Assembly: GCA_006226965.1 (NCBI GenBank)
Contig: SBGQ01000025.1
Location: 1-61,456 of the forward strand
DNA length: 61,456 nucleotides
From: a bacterium
GTDB taxonomy: Bacteria > Bacteroidota > Rhodothermia > Balneolales > M1805
Direction of reading: 5' to 3'
Positions 17,703-25,642 of the stretch are shown one piece after another. Every line of letters begins with the position of its first letter. The first letter of the stretch is position 1. The position numbers and the translations under genes are program-made. A model generated the notes under the pieces. The model did not search any database. It had not been told where the DNA came from and was given only the letters and a program-made list of their open reading frames with translations.

Positions 17703-19154
17703 TTAGTTCACGATTTGTGCAACAAAAGGCACTTTACCAATTGCCATATCATATTGCGCTTTTGCGCTTAGATAGTTAAAAACGAGTGTTGCATAGTTTA
17801 CTTCAGCCTGACGCAATTGTAACTCTGCGTCGGTTACTTCAAGCTGAGTTCCTAATCCATTTTTTTGGCGAATTAAAGCACGGTCATAACCTACTTTCGC
17901 CAGTTGCAAACCTTCTTTTACTGAAGGAACTAATTCAAACAAATTCTGAATATTATCTTGTGCCGTAAGGGTTTCATTAACAGCGCTTTCTTTGGCAAAG
18001 CGGCGTTGTTCTTCAATGTTTTTCTTTTCAATTTTTGATTGTTGAAGTGCCGTGTATTGCTTTAATCCATTGAACAAATTCCAGTTCAGCGTTAAGCCTA
18101 ATACTTGAGAGCGAGCTCTTTGATCTGACGTTGCAAAGAATACAGGTGTACCGGCTTGCGCTGCTGTCCAACGCATACTATATGATGCATTCAAATTGGG
18201 TAAAAAGTTTGTTTTGTCTGCAAAAATGCGTTGATCTTGCAAATCACTGGCAACTTTTAAAGAACGTAAATCCCCACGAGAAGCATTCACCATAAAAGAT
18301 ATTTCATTCGGTGAATCAAATGTCAAAGGAGTCATTTTGTCAATTGATTTGAGATCAGTATTTAAACTGCTCACTGCATTTTCAGATAGAATTTCAAATT
18401 CCTTTAAATCACCGACAATCTCAAAACGGACATTCACCGGTAATCCCATAGCGAGATTTAGCCTTCTGTTTGCTTCCAAAACTGCATTTTCAGCATTTTT
18501 TAAAGCAGGTTCCTGATTTTTTAACTGCACTTTTAAACGCAGTACATCGTAATCATCAACTAAACCAGCTTTTACACGTGCTTCATTTTCAACTAAATTT
18601 TTGCGTAAACGCTCGATATTCAGTTGCTCTAATCGATAGGTTTCATTCGCGAACAAAGCCTGATAATAAGCTACACGAGTCTGCGTAACCACTTTTTGTG
18701 CAATTGCTCTGTGATTTTCTTTTTGTGCCAAACGGTATAAATCTGCCGTTGCAATACCAACGAATGCCTCACCACGAAATAATGTCTGGCTTACCGTGAA
18801 TCCGCCGGACCAGTTGTTATCTGTACCGAAACGCACAGGTATCAATGTTCCCGCCGGTCCGCCAAAAATCTCAGCGGGTAAAAAGTTTACCGGCACTTCT
18901 AAATTCCGCTGATATGAAATATCGGTGTCGATTTTTGGGAAAACTTCACCCCAAGAAACTAAAACAGATTGTTCAGCATCTTCAATTTGATAAACAGCTT
19001 GTTTTATTTCAGTAGCATTAGCCAATGCCGTTTTAATTGCCTGACTTAATTTTAGCTCCGGCTTTACACCAGTGCTGTTTTGCGCCACACTATTTTGAAT
19101 GGCTACGAATAATATCAGAACTAGCAAAGCTCTGACGCTCATATATTTACTCAT
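17703..19154 (-). CDS. TolC-family outer membrane efflux protein
   Basis: This 483-residue outer-membrane factor has a signal peptide ending at NSVAQ and the two duplicated OEP repeats (about 35-235 and 285-475) that form the trimeric barrel and helical tunnel. Segments such as AYYQALFANETYRLEQLNIE and NYATLVFNYLSAKAQYDMA are typical of the two long hairpins. It is the first structural gene of the efflux operon, behind a promoter that overlaps a TetR-type operator (19217-19238). Confidence 0.93.
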   Translation of the reverse strand: MSKYMSVRALLVLILFVAIQNSVAQNSTGVKPELKLSQAIKTALANATEIKQAVYQIEDAEQSVLVSWGEVFPKIDTDISYQRNLEVPVNFLPAEIFGGPAGTLIPVRFGTDNNWSGGFTVSQTLFRGEAFVGIATADLYRLAQKENHRAIAQKVVTQTRVAYYQALFANETYRLEQLNIERLRKNLVENEARVKAGLVDDYDVLRLKVQLKNQEPALKNAENAVLEANRRLNLAMGLPVNVRFEIVGDLKEFEILSENAVSSLNTDLKSIDKMTPLTFDSPNEISFMVNASRGDLRSLKVASDLQDQRIFADKTNFLPNLNASYSMRWTAAQAGTPVFFATSDQRARSQVLGLTLNWNLFNGLKQYTALQQSKIEKKNIEEQRRFAKESAVNETLTAQDNIQNLFELVPSVKEGLQLAKVGYDRALIRQKNGLGTQLEVTDAELQLRQAEVNYATLVFNYLSAKAQYDMAIGKVPFVAQIVN

Positions 19155-19216
19155 GTTTAGGTTGATTTTTTTATTTAAAAAACGGTTTTCGGTACGGTTC
19201 GATAAACAGGTAGTTT

Positions 19217-19238
19217 CAAAAATACTGACTCACAGTCA
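19217..19238 (-). promoter_or_regulatory. efflux-operon promoter -7 box with TetR-type operator
   Basis: The inverted repeat TGACT-N3-AGTCA (19226-19238) abuts a perfect -7 box TATTTTTG on the minus strand (plus 19217-19224). The same arrangement, nearly identical over about 30 bases, precedes tetR. A repressor bound here would cover the promoter of tolC, adaptor and pump. Transcription would start near 19212, giving a leader of about 58 bases. Confidence 0.65.
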
Positions 19239-19910
19239 TTTTTTTGTAATAGCGCTTTCTAAAAGATTTAGAAAGTTTGAAATATTGGATTTATAGCTCA
19301 AATCCATGCCCTCGAGAGAGGATAAAACAAATCCTCTTTCATACAAATAACTTATCTGGAAGATACCTTTAACTCCACCCCAATAAAGTACAGCCAATTC
19401 CTTAGCATCACCTTTATAAACAATGGAACCATCTGCCATTCCTACTTGAATTGCACGAATTAAATAGGAAAACATTCTAGCTGCAGAATCATGGCAACGA
19501 AACGCCTCAGTATTTTCATCTGCACAAATCTGAACAGCGGTTTCAACATTCGGAAACAAGAGCATTTCATTCTGTAAAAACAATTCCATAACCCTTGGAT
19601 TCTGTTCAATATAATCGATGTATTGCTCAGCCATCTTTTTTAGCAGCACATTTCCGGGAAAATCCAAAGCCAACACTCTGGCAAAACGATCAGATACAAT
19701 TTCCAGCGAACGATTATGAATGGCTAAAGAAAGTTCTTTTTTACTTGCAAAATACAAGTACAAGGTTCCTTTACTCAACTCCACTTTTTCAGCAATTTCG
19801 TCCATTGTAATAGACTCAAAACTCTTCTCTTTTAAAAGCGAGTCAACAGCATTCAGAATCTGAATTCTTCTTAGTTCTTTTTCTTTTTCTTTTTTGGTGA
19901 TTACGGTCAT
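19236..19910 (-). CDS. TetR-family transcriptional repressor
   Basis: The 224-residue protein has an N-terminal TetR helix-turn-helix (about residues 10-57, with ITMDEIAEKVELSKGTLYLYFASKKEL-like recognition region) and a larger ligand-binding C-terminal part of the type paired with RND pumps. It sits directly upstream of the tolC-adaptor-RND operon in the same direction. Matching operators lie in front of itself, in front of tolC and farther upstream at 20018, so it most likely represses both itself and the pump and is released by a pump substrate. The ligand is unknown. Its TGA stop overlaps the tolC operator. Confidence 0.92.
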   Translation of the reverse strand: MTVITKKEKEKELRRIQILNAVDSLLKEKSFESITMDEIAEKVELSKGTLYLYFASKKELSLAIHNRSLEIVSDRFARVLALDFPGNVLLKKMAEQYIDYIEQNPRVMELFLQNEMLLFPNVETAVQICADENTEAFRCHDSAARMFSYLIRAIQVGMADGSIVYKGDAKELAVLYWGGVKGIFQISYLYERGFVLSSLEGMDLSYKSNISNFLNLLESAITKK

Positions 19911-19914
19911 GTCT

Positions 19915-19936
19915 CAAAAATACTGACTCTTAGTCA
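19915..19936 (-). promoter_or_regulatory. tetR promoter -7 box with TetR-type operator
   Basis: TGACT-N3-AGTCA at 19924-19936 lies just upstream of a perfect TATTTTTG -7 box on the minus strand (plus 19915-19922). A TTG lies 22 bases farther upstream, so the operator fills the spacer. Transcription would start at about 19910-19911, at or next to the ATG, so tetR may be leaderless. Confidence 0.6.
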
Positions 19937-20017
19937 TTTTTTATCAATTAAATTTTAACTCTAGTGCATTTTTTGTTGAAAACGGTTTCAGAAAAGACAA
20001 AAACAACGATTTCCTTA

Positions 20018-20030
20018 TGACTAACAGTCA
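20018..20030. promoter_or_regulatory. third copy of the TetR-type operator
   Basis: TGACT-AAC-AGTCA repeats the operator found before tolC and tetR. It lies between tetR and the divergent gmhB-like gene. It has no -7 box beside it, but it directly precedes a weak plus-strand promoter (TTTC at 20031 and TACCTTTC at 20057-20064). Confidence 0.55.
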
Positions 20031-20094
20031 TTTCAAAAATTTCGTTTCAAAAAGTTTACCTTTCCGCTTTTAAATACTTACAGCACTATACTCA

Positions 20095-20649
20095 ATGAAT
20101 AAAGCTTTTTTCCTAGATCGTGACGGCACATTAAACGAAGACTATGATTTTGTTCACTTAAAAGAAGAGTGGACTTGGTGTAAAGGCGCAATTGATGCCA
20201 TCAAATGGATGAATCAGAATAAATACAAAGTTATAGTAGTTACGAACCAATCCGGAATTGCCAGAGGTAGATTTAGCTTAGAACAAGTACAAGAATTACA
20301 CCGTTTTGTTGATGCCGACTTAAAAAAACACGATGCTTGGATTGATGATTGGTGCATTGCTTGGTGGCATCCAAAATTTCATGGTGATTTAGATCCGGCT
20401 CTTTTAGATTATCGAAAACCCGGAACACGTTTCTTCACCGAGATGATTCATAAATATAACTTAGACCCTGCTTTTTGCTTCATGGCAGGCGACAAGCCAT
20501 CTGATTTAAAACCGGCACTGTCTTTAGGAATGAAAGCGTTTTATATCAAATCTCGATTTCATGAGACCAACGACCACGAATGGTTGGAAAAACGGGGTTT
20601 TGAACATCCATTCAATAACTTAGGTGAGATTATATCTTCATTGAAATAG
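20095..20649 (+). CDS. HAD-IIIA phosphatase, GmhB/HisB-N-like
   Basis: This 184-residue HAD phosphatase resembles D-glycero-D-manno-heptose-1,7-bisphosphate 7-phosphatase. The nucleophile motif FLDRDGTLN gives D8 and D10, motif II is VTNQSG, and motif III includes GDKPSD. Genuine GmhB has a zinc loop with three cysteines and a histidine; here that loop reads CIAWWHPKFHGD then DYRKPG, keeping only one Cys and the histidines. The substrate is therefore uncertain: heptose bisphosphate or another sugar or histidinol phosphate. It is transcribed divergently from tetR and stands alone. Confidence 0.82.
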   Translation: MNKAFFLDRDGTLNEDYDFVHLKEEWTWCKGAIDAIKWMNQNKYKVIVVTNQSGIARGRFSLEQVQELHRFVDADLKKHDAWIDDWCIAWWHPKFHGDLDPALLDYRKPGTRFFTEMIHKYNLDPAFCFMAGDKPSDLKPALSLGMKAFYIKSRFHETNDHEWLEKRGFEHPFNNLGEIISSLK

Positions 20650-20695
20650 GAAAACAGACTCATTTTTTCTTTCGAAATAAGAATAATCTTGCATT

Positions 20696-20729
20696 CAAAA
20701 AAAAGCCACCCAAATTAATGAGTGGCTTC
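20696..20729 (-). terminator. terminator of the M20 hydrolase gene
   Basis: On the minus strand AAGCCAC (plus 20722-20728) pairs with GTGGCTT (plus 20703-20709) around a 12-base loop and is followed by eight T. It begins 17 bases after the stop codon. Confidence 0.8.
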
Positions 20730-20745
20730 AATTGAAAAGGTGTTC

Positions 20746-22038
20746 TTATTTTTTCTTCGCTTTTTTCGCGTATTCAAAAACGATATTCACAAAAGCTTTT
20801 ACGCCTACATCCAACTTATCGTCTTCTACATAAAAGCTAGGAGTATGATGCGCCGGTGCTTCATCAGCCGTAATGGATGACGGGCGCCCACCCAAGAAGA
20901 AATACACTCCCGGAATATCCTGATGGAAGTAGGAAAAATCCTCAGCACCGGTAACCCATTCTCTTTCAAATAAATGGTCTTTTCCTGCTGCTTTTTCTAA
21001 TGCTGGAAGTATCCTATCTGTTAATGCGTGGTTGTTAAATGTAACCGGAGCCATTGTAACTATATCCACTTTTGCTATTGCTCCGTTTGCCTCGGCTGTT
21101 TTTGTAATCACATGACGTAAATCTGTGTGAACTTTTTTGTGCATATCGGGATCTAATGTTCTAATTGTTCCGCCCATAATCAATTTTTCTGGGATGATAT
21201 TATTACGCACACCACCTTGAATACGCCCAATGGTTACTACAACCGGAGCTTTGGTGAGTTCAGACTTTCTGGAAACCACAGTCTGAATAGCATTGATAAT
21301 TTGTGCACCCGTAACAATCGGGTCAACGCTTAGCCACGGATACGCACCATGTGCTTGTTTACCCTCGATTTCAATTTCAATCCAATCGCTTGATGCCATT
21401 GCCGCACCTTTTTTAAATGCAATTGAACCGGATTCCAAAGCTGAATTTATATGCAAACCAAAAACTGCTTCAACATCCGGATTTTTAAGAACTCCTTCTT
21501 TTACCATTAATGAAGCTCCGCCTTCTTCACCTGCAGGAGGCCCTTCTTCAGCCGGCTGAAACAAGAACTTCACTGTTCCCGGAATATCTTTTTTGATAGA
21601 TGATAATACTTCAGCAACCCCCATCATGATGGCAACATGCGTATCGTGTCCACAGGCATGCATTACCGGAACTTCATTTCCCATGTACTCCGATTTTTCA
21701 CGTGAGCGGTATTCTAAATCATTTCGTTCTTCAACCGGCAAACCATCCATATCGGCGCGTAAGGCTATTACCGGCCCCGGTTTACCGCCTTTTAAAATAG
21801 CGACAACACCAGTTTTTGCTACACCTGTTTGAACCTCTAGTCCTAATGCTTGCAAATGTTTTGCAACATATTCTGCTGTTTTCGTTTCTCTGTTTGATAA
21901 TTCCGGATATTGGTGAAGATGCCGGCGCCATTCCACAACTTTTGGGAATACATCTTTTATAATTTTATCGGCATTTTTAGGTTGAGCAAATAATACTCCG
22001 GGCACAACGAGCAACAGTGCAATAACGATTTTTTTCAT
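20746..22038 (-). CDS. periplasmic M20 amidohydrolase
   Basis: This 430-residue M20-family metallohydrolase starts with a clear signal peptide ending VLFAQ, so it works in the periplasm. Catalytic elements are visible: LRADMDGLPVEE, the metal ligand motif HACGHDTH, the acidic PAEEG motif and the late TGAEDFSYF segment. The family (amidohydrolase, IAA-amino-acid hydrolase, N-acyl amino acid deacylase) removes acyl groups from amino acids or peptides; the natural substrate here is unknown. The ATG at 22038 is chosen over one at 22110 because it leads straight into the signal peptide. A TTTG-N19-TATGTTGC pair lies upstream (plus 22067-22097) as a possible weak promoter. Confidence 0.9.
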   Translation of the reverse strand: MKKIVIALLLVVPGVLFAQPKNADKIIKDVFPKVVEWRRHLHQYPELSNRETKTAEYVAKHLQALGLEVQTGVAKTGVVAILKGGKPGPVIALRADMDGLPVEERNDLEYRSREKSEYMGNEVPVMHACGHDTHVAIMMGVAEVLSSIKKDIPGTVKFLFQPAEEGPPAGEEGGASLMVKEGVLKNPDVEAVFGLHINSALESGSIAFKKGAAMASSDWIEIEIEGKQAHGAYPWLSVDPIVTGAQIINAIQTVVSRKSELTKAPVVVTIGRIQGGVRNNIIPEKLIMGGTIRTLDPDMHKKVHTDLRHVITKTAEANGAIAKVDIVTMAPVTFNNHALTDRILPALEKAAGKDHLFEREWVTGAEDFSYFHQDIPGVYFFLGGRPSSITADEAPAHHTPSFYVEDDKLDVGVKAFVNIVFEYAKKAKKK

Positions 22039-22286
22039 AGACACAGGTTTATTTGATTTTGAAGATGCAACATAATTTTTTTTCAGTTCAATACAAATTC
22101 GTGAACTCAATTATTTGCCTCGGCTAAGAATTAACACAGATTAGAAGTCGATTAGAAATACTTTCGACACAATTTTTTGAACAAAAAGTTCAATATGTTC
22201 TCATTAATAAACCTATTCGTATGTATGTGTATGACACTTTGACTTAATTCTAAGTCTTAAGAACCTTAAATACGAACCTCATATAC

Positions 22287-22318
22287 AAATGCCGTCTCAG
22301 GAATGAGTCGGCATTTTT
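22287..22318. terminator. hairpin terminator with GNRA-like loop
   Basis: AAATGCCG (22287-22294) pairs with CGGCATTT (22309-22316). Inside, CTCA pairs with TGAG around a GGAA tetraloop. It touches the stop of the UbiA-like gene on the minus strand, yet the longer T run lies on the plus strand, where no gene was found. It probably works in both directions. The rest of the 278-base gap before the M20 gene holds nothing else I can name. Confidence 0.6.
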
Positions 22319-23138
22319 ACGTTAAGAACCAGATACAACCATAAATGAGGTAAGAATATTCACCGAAGTAACGCACTGAGACAGGCGACAACGTATTCAT
22401 CTTAAATCTCGTCATCAAACGAATTGCCACAAATTGTACAATCGGCAACCATATCCAAAGTTTTTCATTTTCATCAAAAACAATAAACGCCCAAAACATC
22501 ATCAAAATGAAAATAATCGGCAGTTTTGATGCCAACCAAAAGAACCATTTATGTGATTCTACAAAAGATTCGAGCGATTCTTGCCTATCAGCATGAGCAT
22601 CAATTTTGGCGTACAACATCATAATAAGCAATGTGTTTATCACAAACAGAGAGAACATCAACCAATCTCGAACGGGCGGAAATTCAGCTGATGAAGCCCA
22701 AATCGGCAACCAAATACCGGAAGCGTATCCCAAACTCACCCCAATGTCCTTAACTTTTTGAGTATCAAAACGGGAGACAGAATAAAAATAAACGCCCATA
22801 AAACCCGCTATTATTAATCCGACAATTTGAACATTTCTCGGTAAAAAAAGACTCAAACAGGCCGCAATAATCAATGATAGAATCATTACTACCAACATCT
22901 TAGTTTTTTGTTGGGCGTGAATTTGCCTTCTTGGACTAAGAGCGTGCTGGTGTATGCGGCTCAAATCGAATACATGGTCGAACGTATAAATTCCTATTAC
23001 TGCAAAAAATAAGGCTCCAAGATGAATCCAATTTATGGAGATGCCATGCACAATTTGTCCGGCAAAAACAGCTGAGCAAACCGCGCCTAAGGCTACATCG
23101 ACACTGAAAACAGACAGGTATGTAAAGAAGGATTTCAT
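22317..23138 (-). CDS. UbiA-like integral membrane protein
   Basis: A 273-residue protein with about eight membrane spans. Two polar loops resemble the Asp-rich motifs of UbiA prenyltransferases: YTFDHVFD at 51-58 with D54 and D58, and KIDAHADR with D180 and D184. The canonical NDxxD form is not exact, so this may be a divergent prenyltransferase or a relative with another task. The neighbours, a response regulator and a terminator, give no hint of a quinone or lipid pathway. Confidence 0.6.
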   Translation of the reverse strand: MKSFFTYLSVFSVDVALGAVCSAVFAGQIVHGISINWIHLGALFFAVIGIYTFDHVFDLSRIHQHALSPRRQIHAQQKTKMLVVMILSLIIAACLSLFLPRNVQIVGLIIAGFMGVYFYSVSRFDTQKVKDIGVSLGYASGIWLPIWASSAEFPPVRDWLMFSLFVINTLLIMMLYAKIDAHADRQESLESFVESHKWFFWLASKLPIIFILMMFWAFIVFDENEKLWIWLPIVQFVAIRLMTRFKMNTLSPVSVRYFGEYSYLIYGCIWFLT

Positions 23139-23172
23139 TCAGGTTTAATATAACCCATCAACCCAAATATTT

Positions 23173-23823
23173 TTATATCAGCTTATGCTTTAAGGCCAGT
23201 TTAGCAGCGGCAGCCCGAGAATGCACGTGTAATTTTTCATAGATGTTTTTTACATGAGTTTTTATCGTTAGCGGACTCACAAAAAGATGTTCAGCAATTT
23301 CTTTATTGGATTTCCCGTCAGTTACCAATCGCAGAATCTCTACTTCGCGTTCGGTTAAATCGAATTGTTGTTCGGGTTCCTTTTCCAGTACAACTCCGGG
23401 CTTTACCAGTTTGAGTAGTTTTCTGGCAATGGACGGAGAAATCGGTGAACCGCCTTGATGAATTTCGTAAATAGCTTCTACAATTCGGTCGAAATCGGTG
23501 TCTTTCAGCAAGTAGCCTGATGCACCGGAAACGATGGAATCGAATACTCGCTCATCATCTTCATAAACCGTAAACATGATGATATCTACTTTCGGCCAAA
23601 GAGATTTGATACGGTCGGTCGTTTCTATTCCGCTGATTCCCGGAAGTTCAATATCCATTAATACCACATTTAAGGGCGGATTTTCCTTAGCAAAACGAAC
23701 CATATCTTCGCCGTTATCAACTGCTTTAACAAGCGAAATTTCTTCCTCAAAACTCAAGTGTTCAATCATGCGTTTGCGCAGGGCATGATTATCTTCCACT
23801 ATTCCTAATCGTATTGCTTTCAT
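23173..23823 (-). CDS. NarL/LuxR-type response regulator
   Basis: The 216-residue protein has a receiver domain (about 1-125; acidic pair around E10-D11, phospho-acceptor D57 in LMDIELPG, K107) and a C-terminal LuxR helix-turn-helix (about 150-210, LTEREVEILRLV and SNKEIAEHLFVS). It is the natural partner for a HisKA_3-type kinase, and one lies about 1.8 kb upstream on the same strand (25643-28711), with two outer-membrane protein genes between. Genes of those outer-membrane proteins are plausible targets, which is inference. Confidence 0.92.
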   Translation of the reverse strand: MKAIRLGIVEDNHALRKRMIEHLSFEEEISLVKAVDNGEDMVRFAKENPPLNVVLMDIELPGISGIETTDRIKSLWPKVDIIMFTVYEDDERVFDSIVSGASGYLLKDTDFDRIVEAIYEIHQGGSPISPSIARKLLKLVKPGVVLEKEPEQQFDLTEREVEILRLVTDGKSNKEIAEHLFVSPLTIKTHVKNIYEKLHVHSRAAAAKLALKHKLI

Positions 23824-23977
23824 GGGTTTAGTGTAGGTTTATCAAAGAAGAAATCCAATACTCCGTTTGGGCTATTTTGATTCCAACGCTTCTTGGTGAA
23901 TACATTATCTGTACGCCAACATCTACTTAAAAAAGTACTTATTACAAGTTCAATCAATTGCTAAGTATGTACATTCA

Positions 23978-24011
23978 AACAAAAAAACGGATACCTTTTA
24001 GCAATCCGTTT
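23978..24011 (-). terminator. terminator of first outer-membrane paralogue
   Basis: On the minus strand AAACGGAT (plus 24004-24011) pairs with ATCCGTTT (plus 23985-23992) across an 11-base loop and runs into seven T. It lies within the repeated 3' block shared with the second paralogue. Confidence 0.75.
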
Positions 24012-24070
24012 GGGGCTTAACCGACTTGTGAACCAGCGTTATAACTTGAATTCCAATCCGATAGTGAAAT
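23988..24070. repeat. 3' repeat block, copy 1
   Basis: About 80 bases covering the terminator hairpin, the short 3' untranslated region and the last codons of the first paralogue are almost identical to 24816-24896. The conservation continues past the stop codon, which coding constraint alone does not explain. Confidence 0.75.
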
Positions 24071-24764
24071 AGCTACCAAAACCCGACTTTCTCCCCAGTT
24101 CATACCTAGTTTCATTTTTATTACGATCTATTATTTGAAAAACTGTAGTTCTATAATCAAAGAATAGGGGTATTCGGTATCCAAATCGAACCGGAATGGC
24201 ATAACTAGTTTTGTTTAACAATTTATATTGAAAACCAGCTATCACAAACGGATTAATTTTGCGCTCAAATACATCTTGATAGTTTACCTGAACCTCACTT
24301 TGACTGTCCCCCATACTAGTCATTCCACCTTCATGATCTATATATGCTAACGTATGAAGCCCTATTTCTAAAATCGGCAACATTTTGTGCTGATTATTTA
24401 ACCAGTTTACCGATGTTGATAATTCTAACATTAGAGTTCTTCCATTTGATGTACTTACAGAAGATAATCTAGACAAAAAAACATCCTCATCTAATAATAA
24501 ACCGGAATCATCAACCGGGAAATAATCATCCATTAATCCCAATTTAATGGATGTAGAATATTCTTTTTTATGCCATTGATAACCAACAGAAAGATAAATT
24601 GGATCAAAAAATGTTCCCACATTTATTGTCGGATTCGTATAGCTTCCCGGCACTAATACAAATCCCGTTTCGACTGCAACTGAGTTACTATGTTGAGCGA
24701 ATAACAAATTTGTTACCAATGTTAAGTAAGTTGACAGTATAATTATCTTGAGACAATCTTTCAT
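24039..24764 (-). CDS. outer-membrane beta-barrel protein, paralogue A
   Basis: This 241-residue secreted protein begins with a signal peptide ending NLLFAQ (start chosen at 24764; an ATG at 24782 is also possible). The rest alternates polar and hydrophobic residues with frequent aromatic turns and ends FTIGLEFKL, with a terminal hydrophobic-aromatic pattern typical of outer-membrane beta-barrels. It is clearly paralogous to the next gene upstream: shared segments include GLMDD/GLMED, IDRNKNETRYE/IDRIKNVTQYE and the whole C-terminus. Function unknown. Confidence 0.7.
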   Translation of the reverse strand: MKDCLKIIILSTYLTLVTNLLFAQHSNSVAVETGFVLVPGSYTNPTINVGTFFDPIYLSVGYQWHKKEYSTSIKLGLMDDYFPVDDSGLLLDEDVFLSRLSSVSTSNGRTLMLELSTSVNWLNNQHKMLPILEIGLHTLAYIDHEGGMTSMGDSQSEVQVNYQDVFERKINPFVIAGFQYKLLNKTSYAIPVRFGYRIPLFFDYRTTVFQIIDRNKNETRYELGRKSGFGSYFTIGLEFKL

Positions 24765-24807
24765 ACATATATCCATATTCAAAAAAAGCGTTATATATCT
24801 CTAAAAA

Positions 24808-24842
24808 CAAAAAAGCGGATACCTTTTAGCAATCCGTTTTTT
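24808..24842 (-). terminator. terminator of second outer-membrane paralogue
   Basis: On the minus strand the ATCCGTTTT complement (plus 24832-24840) pairs with plus 24812-24820 over nine pairs with one G-U, across an 11-base loop. It is the same hairpin as at 23978-24011 with one changed base in the stem. Confidence 0.7.
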
Positions 24843-24896
24843 TAACCGACTTGTGAACCGGCGTTATAACTTGAATTCCAATCCGATTGTGAAATA
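24816..24896. repeat. 3' repeat block, copy 2
   Basis: This is the partner of 23988-24070: terminator hairpin, 3' untranslated region and final codons are nearly identical, with a four-base deletion/substitution between the hairpin and the stop codon. Confidence 0.75.
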
Positions 24897-25577
24897 AGTA
24901 GCAAATCCGGTTTTCTGTCCATGTTCGTACTGTGTTACATTTTTAATTCTGTCTATTATTACCCAATTTGCTTTTGAGCTGGCACTTAATAACGGTACAC
25001 GATATCCGAAACGAATCGGTAGTGCATAACTTGGATTATCAAACAATTTATATTGAAAACCAGCAATTAGAAATGGTGTTACCGCCCTTTCATACGTATA
25101 CGTTCCTTGTATTTGATAATCTGATTGGCCGTCGCCAATCGAACTACCACCTCCAACTTTTTGTGCTCTAAACAATGTGCTGATTCCCAAGTCAATAATT
25201 GGGAAGATTTTATTTTGTTTATTTAACCAATTCACAGAGGCTTGAATTTCAAGCAACACTGTTTTACGCCCCCTTGGGGACCAACTTCTCCATCCAAAAA
25301 AAGTTGAATTCGGATCAAGAGACCCCATAAACTCATCCGCTAAATTATCTTCCATTAAACCTAATCTTACTGTGTAATTAAGCATGGGAGTCCATTTTTG
25401 ATATCCTACTACAAAATAAATCGGGTCAATATAATCTCCGATATTTATAACTGAGTTATTATATAATCCAAATGAGTAAAAACCGCCTGTTTCAACGCTG
25501 ATGGTTGTAACATCTTGAGCAAACAGATTATTAAAACTCCAGATTGTTACGAAAACAAATAAAACTTTCTTTTTCAT
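24864..25577 (-). CDS. outer-membrane beta-barrel protein, paralogue B
   Basis: The 237-residue protein has a signal peptide ending NNLFAQ and a body of amphipathic strands ending TIGLEFKL. It is the tandem paralogue of 24039-24764. The two differ most in the first half and are nearly identical in the last 15 residues and the following DNA. Lying between a propeller sensor kinase and its likely response regulator, the pair may be regulated by, or feed signals to, that system. No family name is recognised with certainty. Confidence 0.7.
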   Translation of the reverse strand: MKKKVLFVFVTIWSFNNLFAQDVTTISVETGGFYSFGLYNNSVINIGDYIDPIYFVVGYQKWTPMLNYTVRLGLMEDNLADEFMGSLDPNSTFFGWRSWSPRGRKTVLLEIQASVNWLNKQNKIFPIIDLGISTLFRAQKVGGGSSIGDGQSDYQIQGTYTYERAVTPFLIAGFQYKLFDNPSYALPIRFGYRVPLLSASSKANWVIIDRIKNVTQYEHGQKTGFATYFTIGLEFKL

Positions 25578-25642
25578 AGAAATAAACGCTCTTATTTAAC
25601 GATGTACCCTTATTTGACGATGGCTAATAAATATACAGGTAT

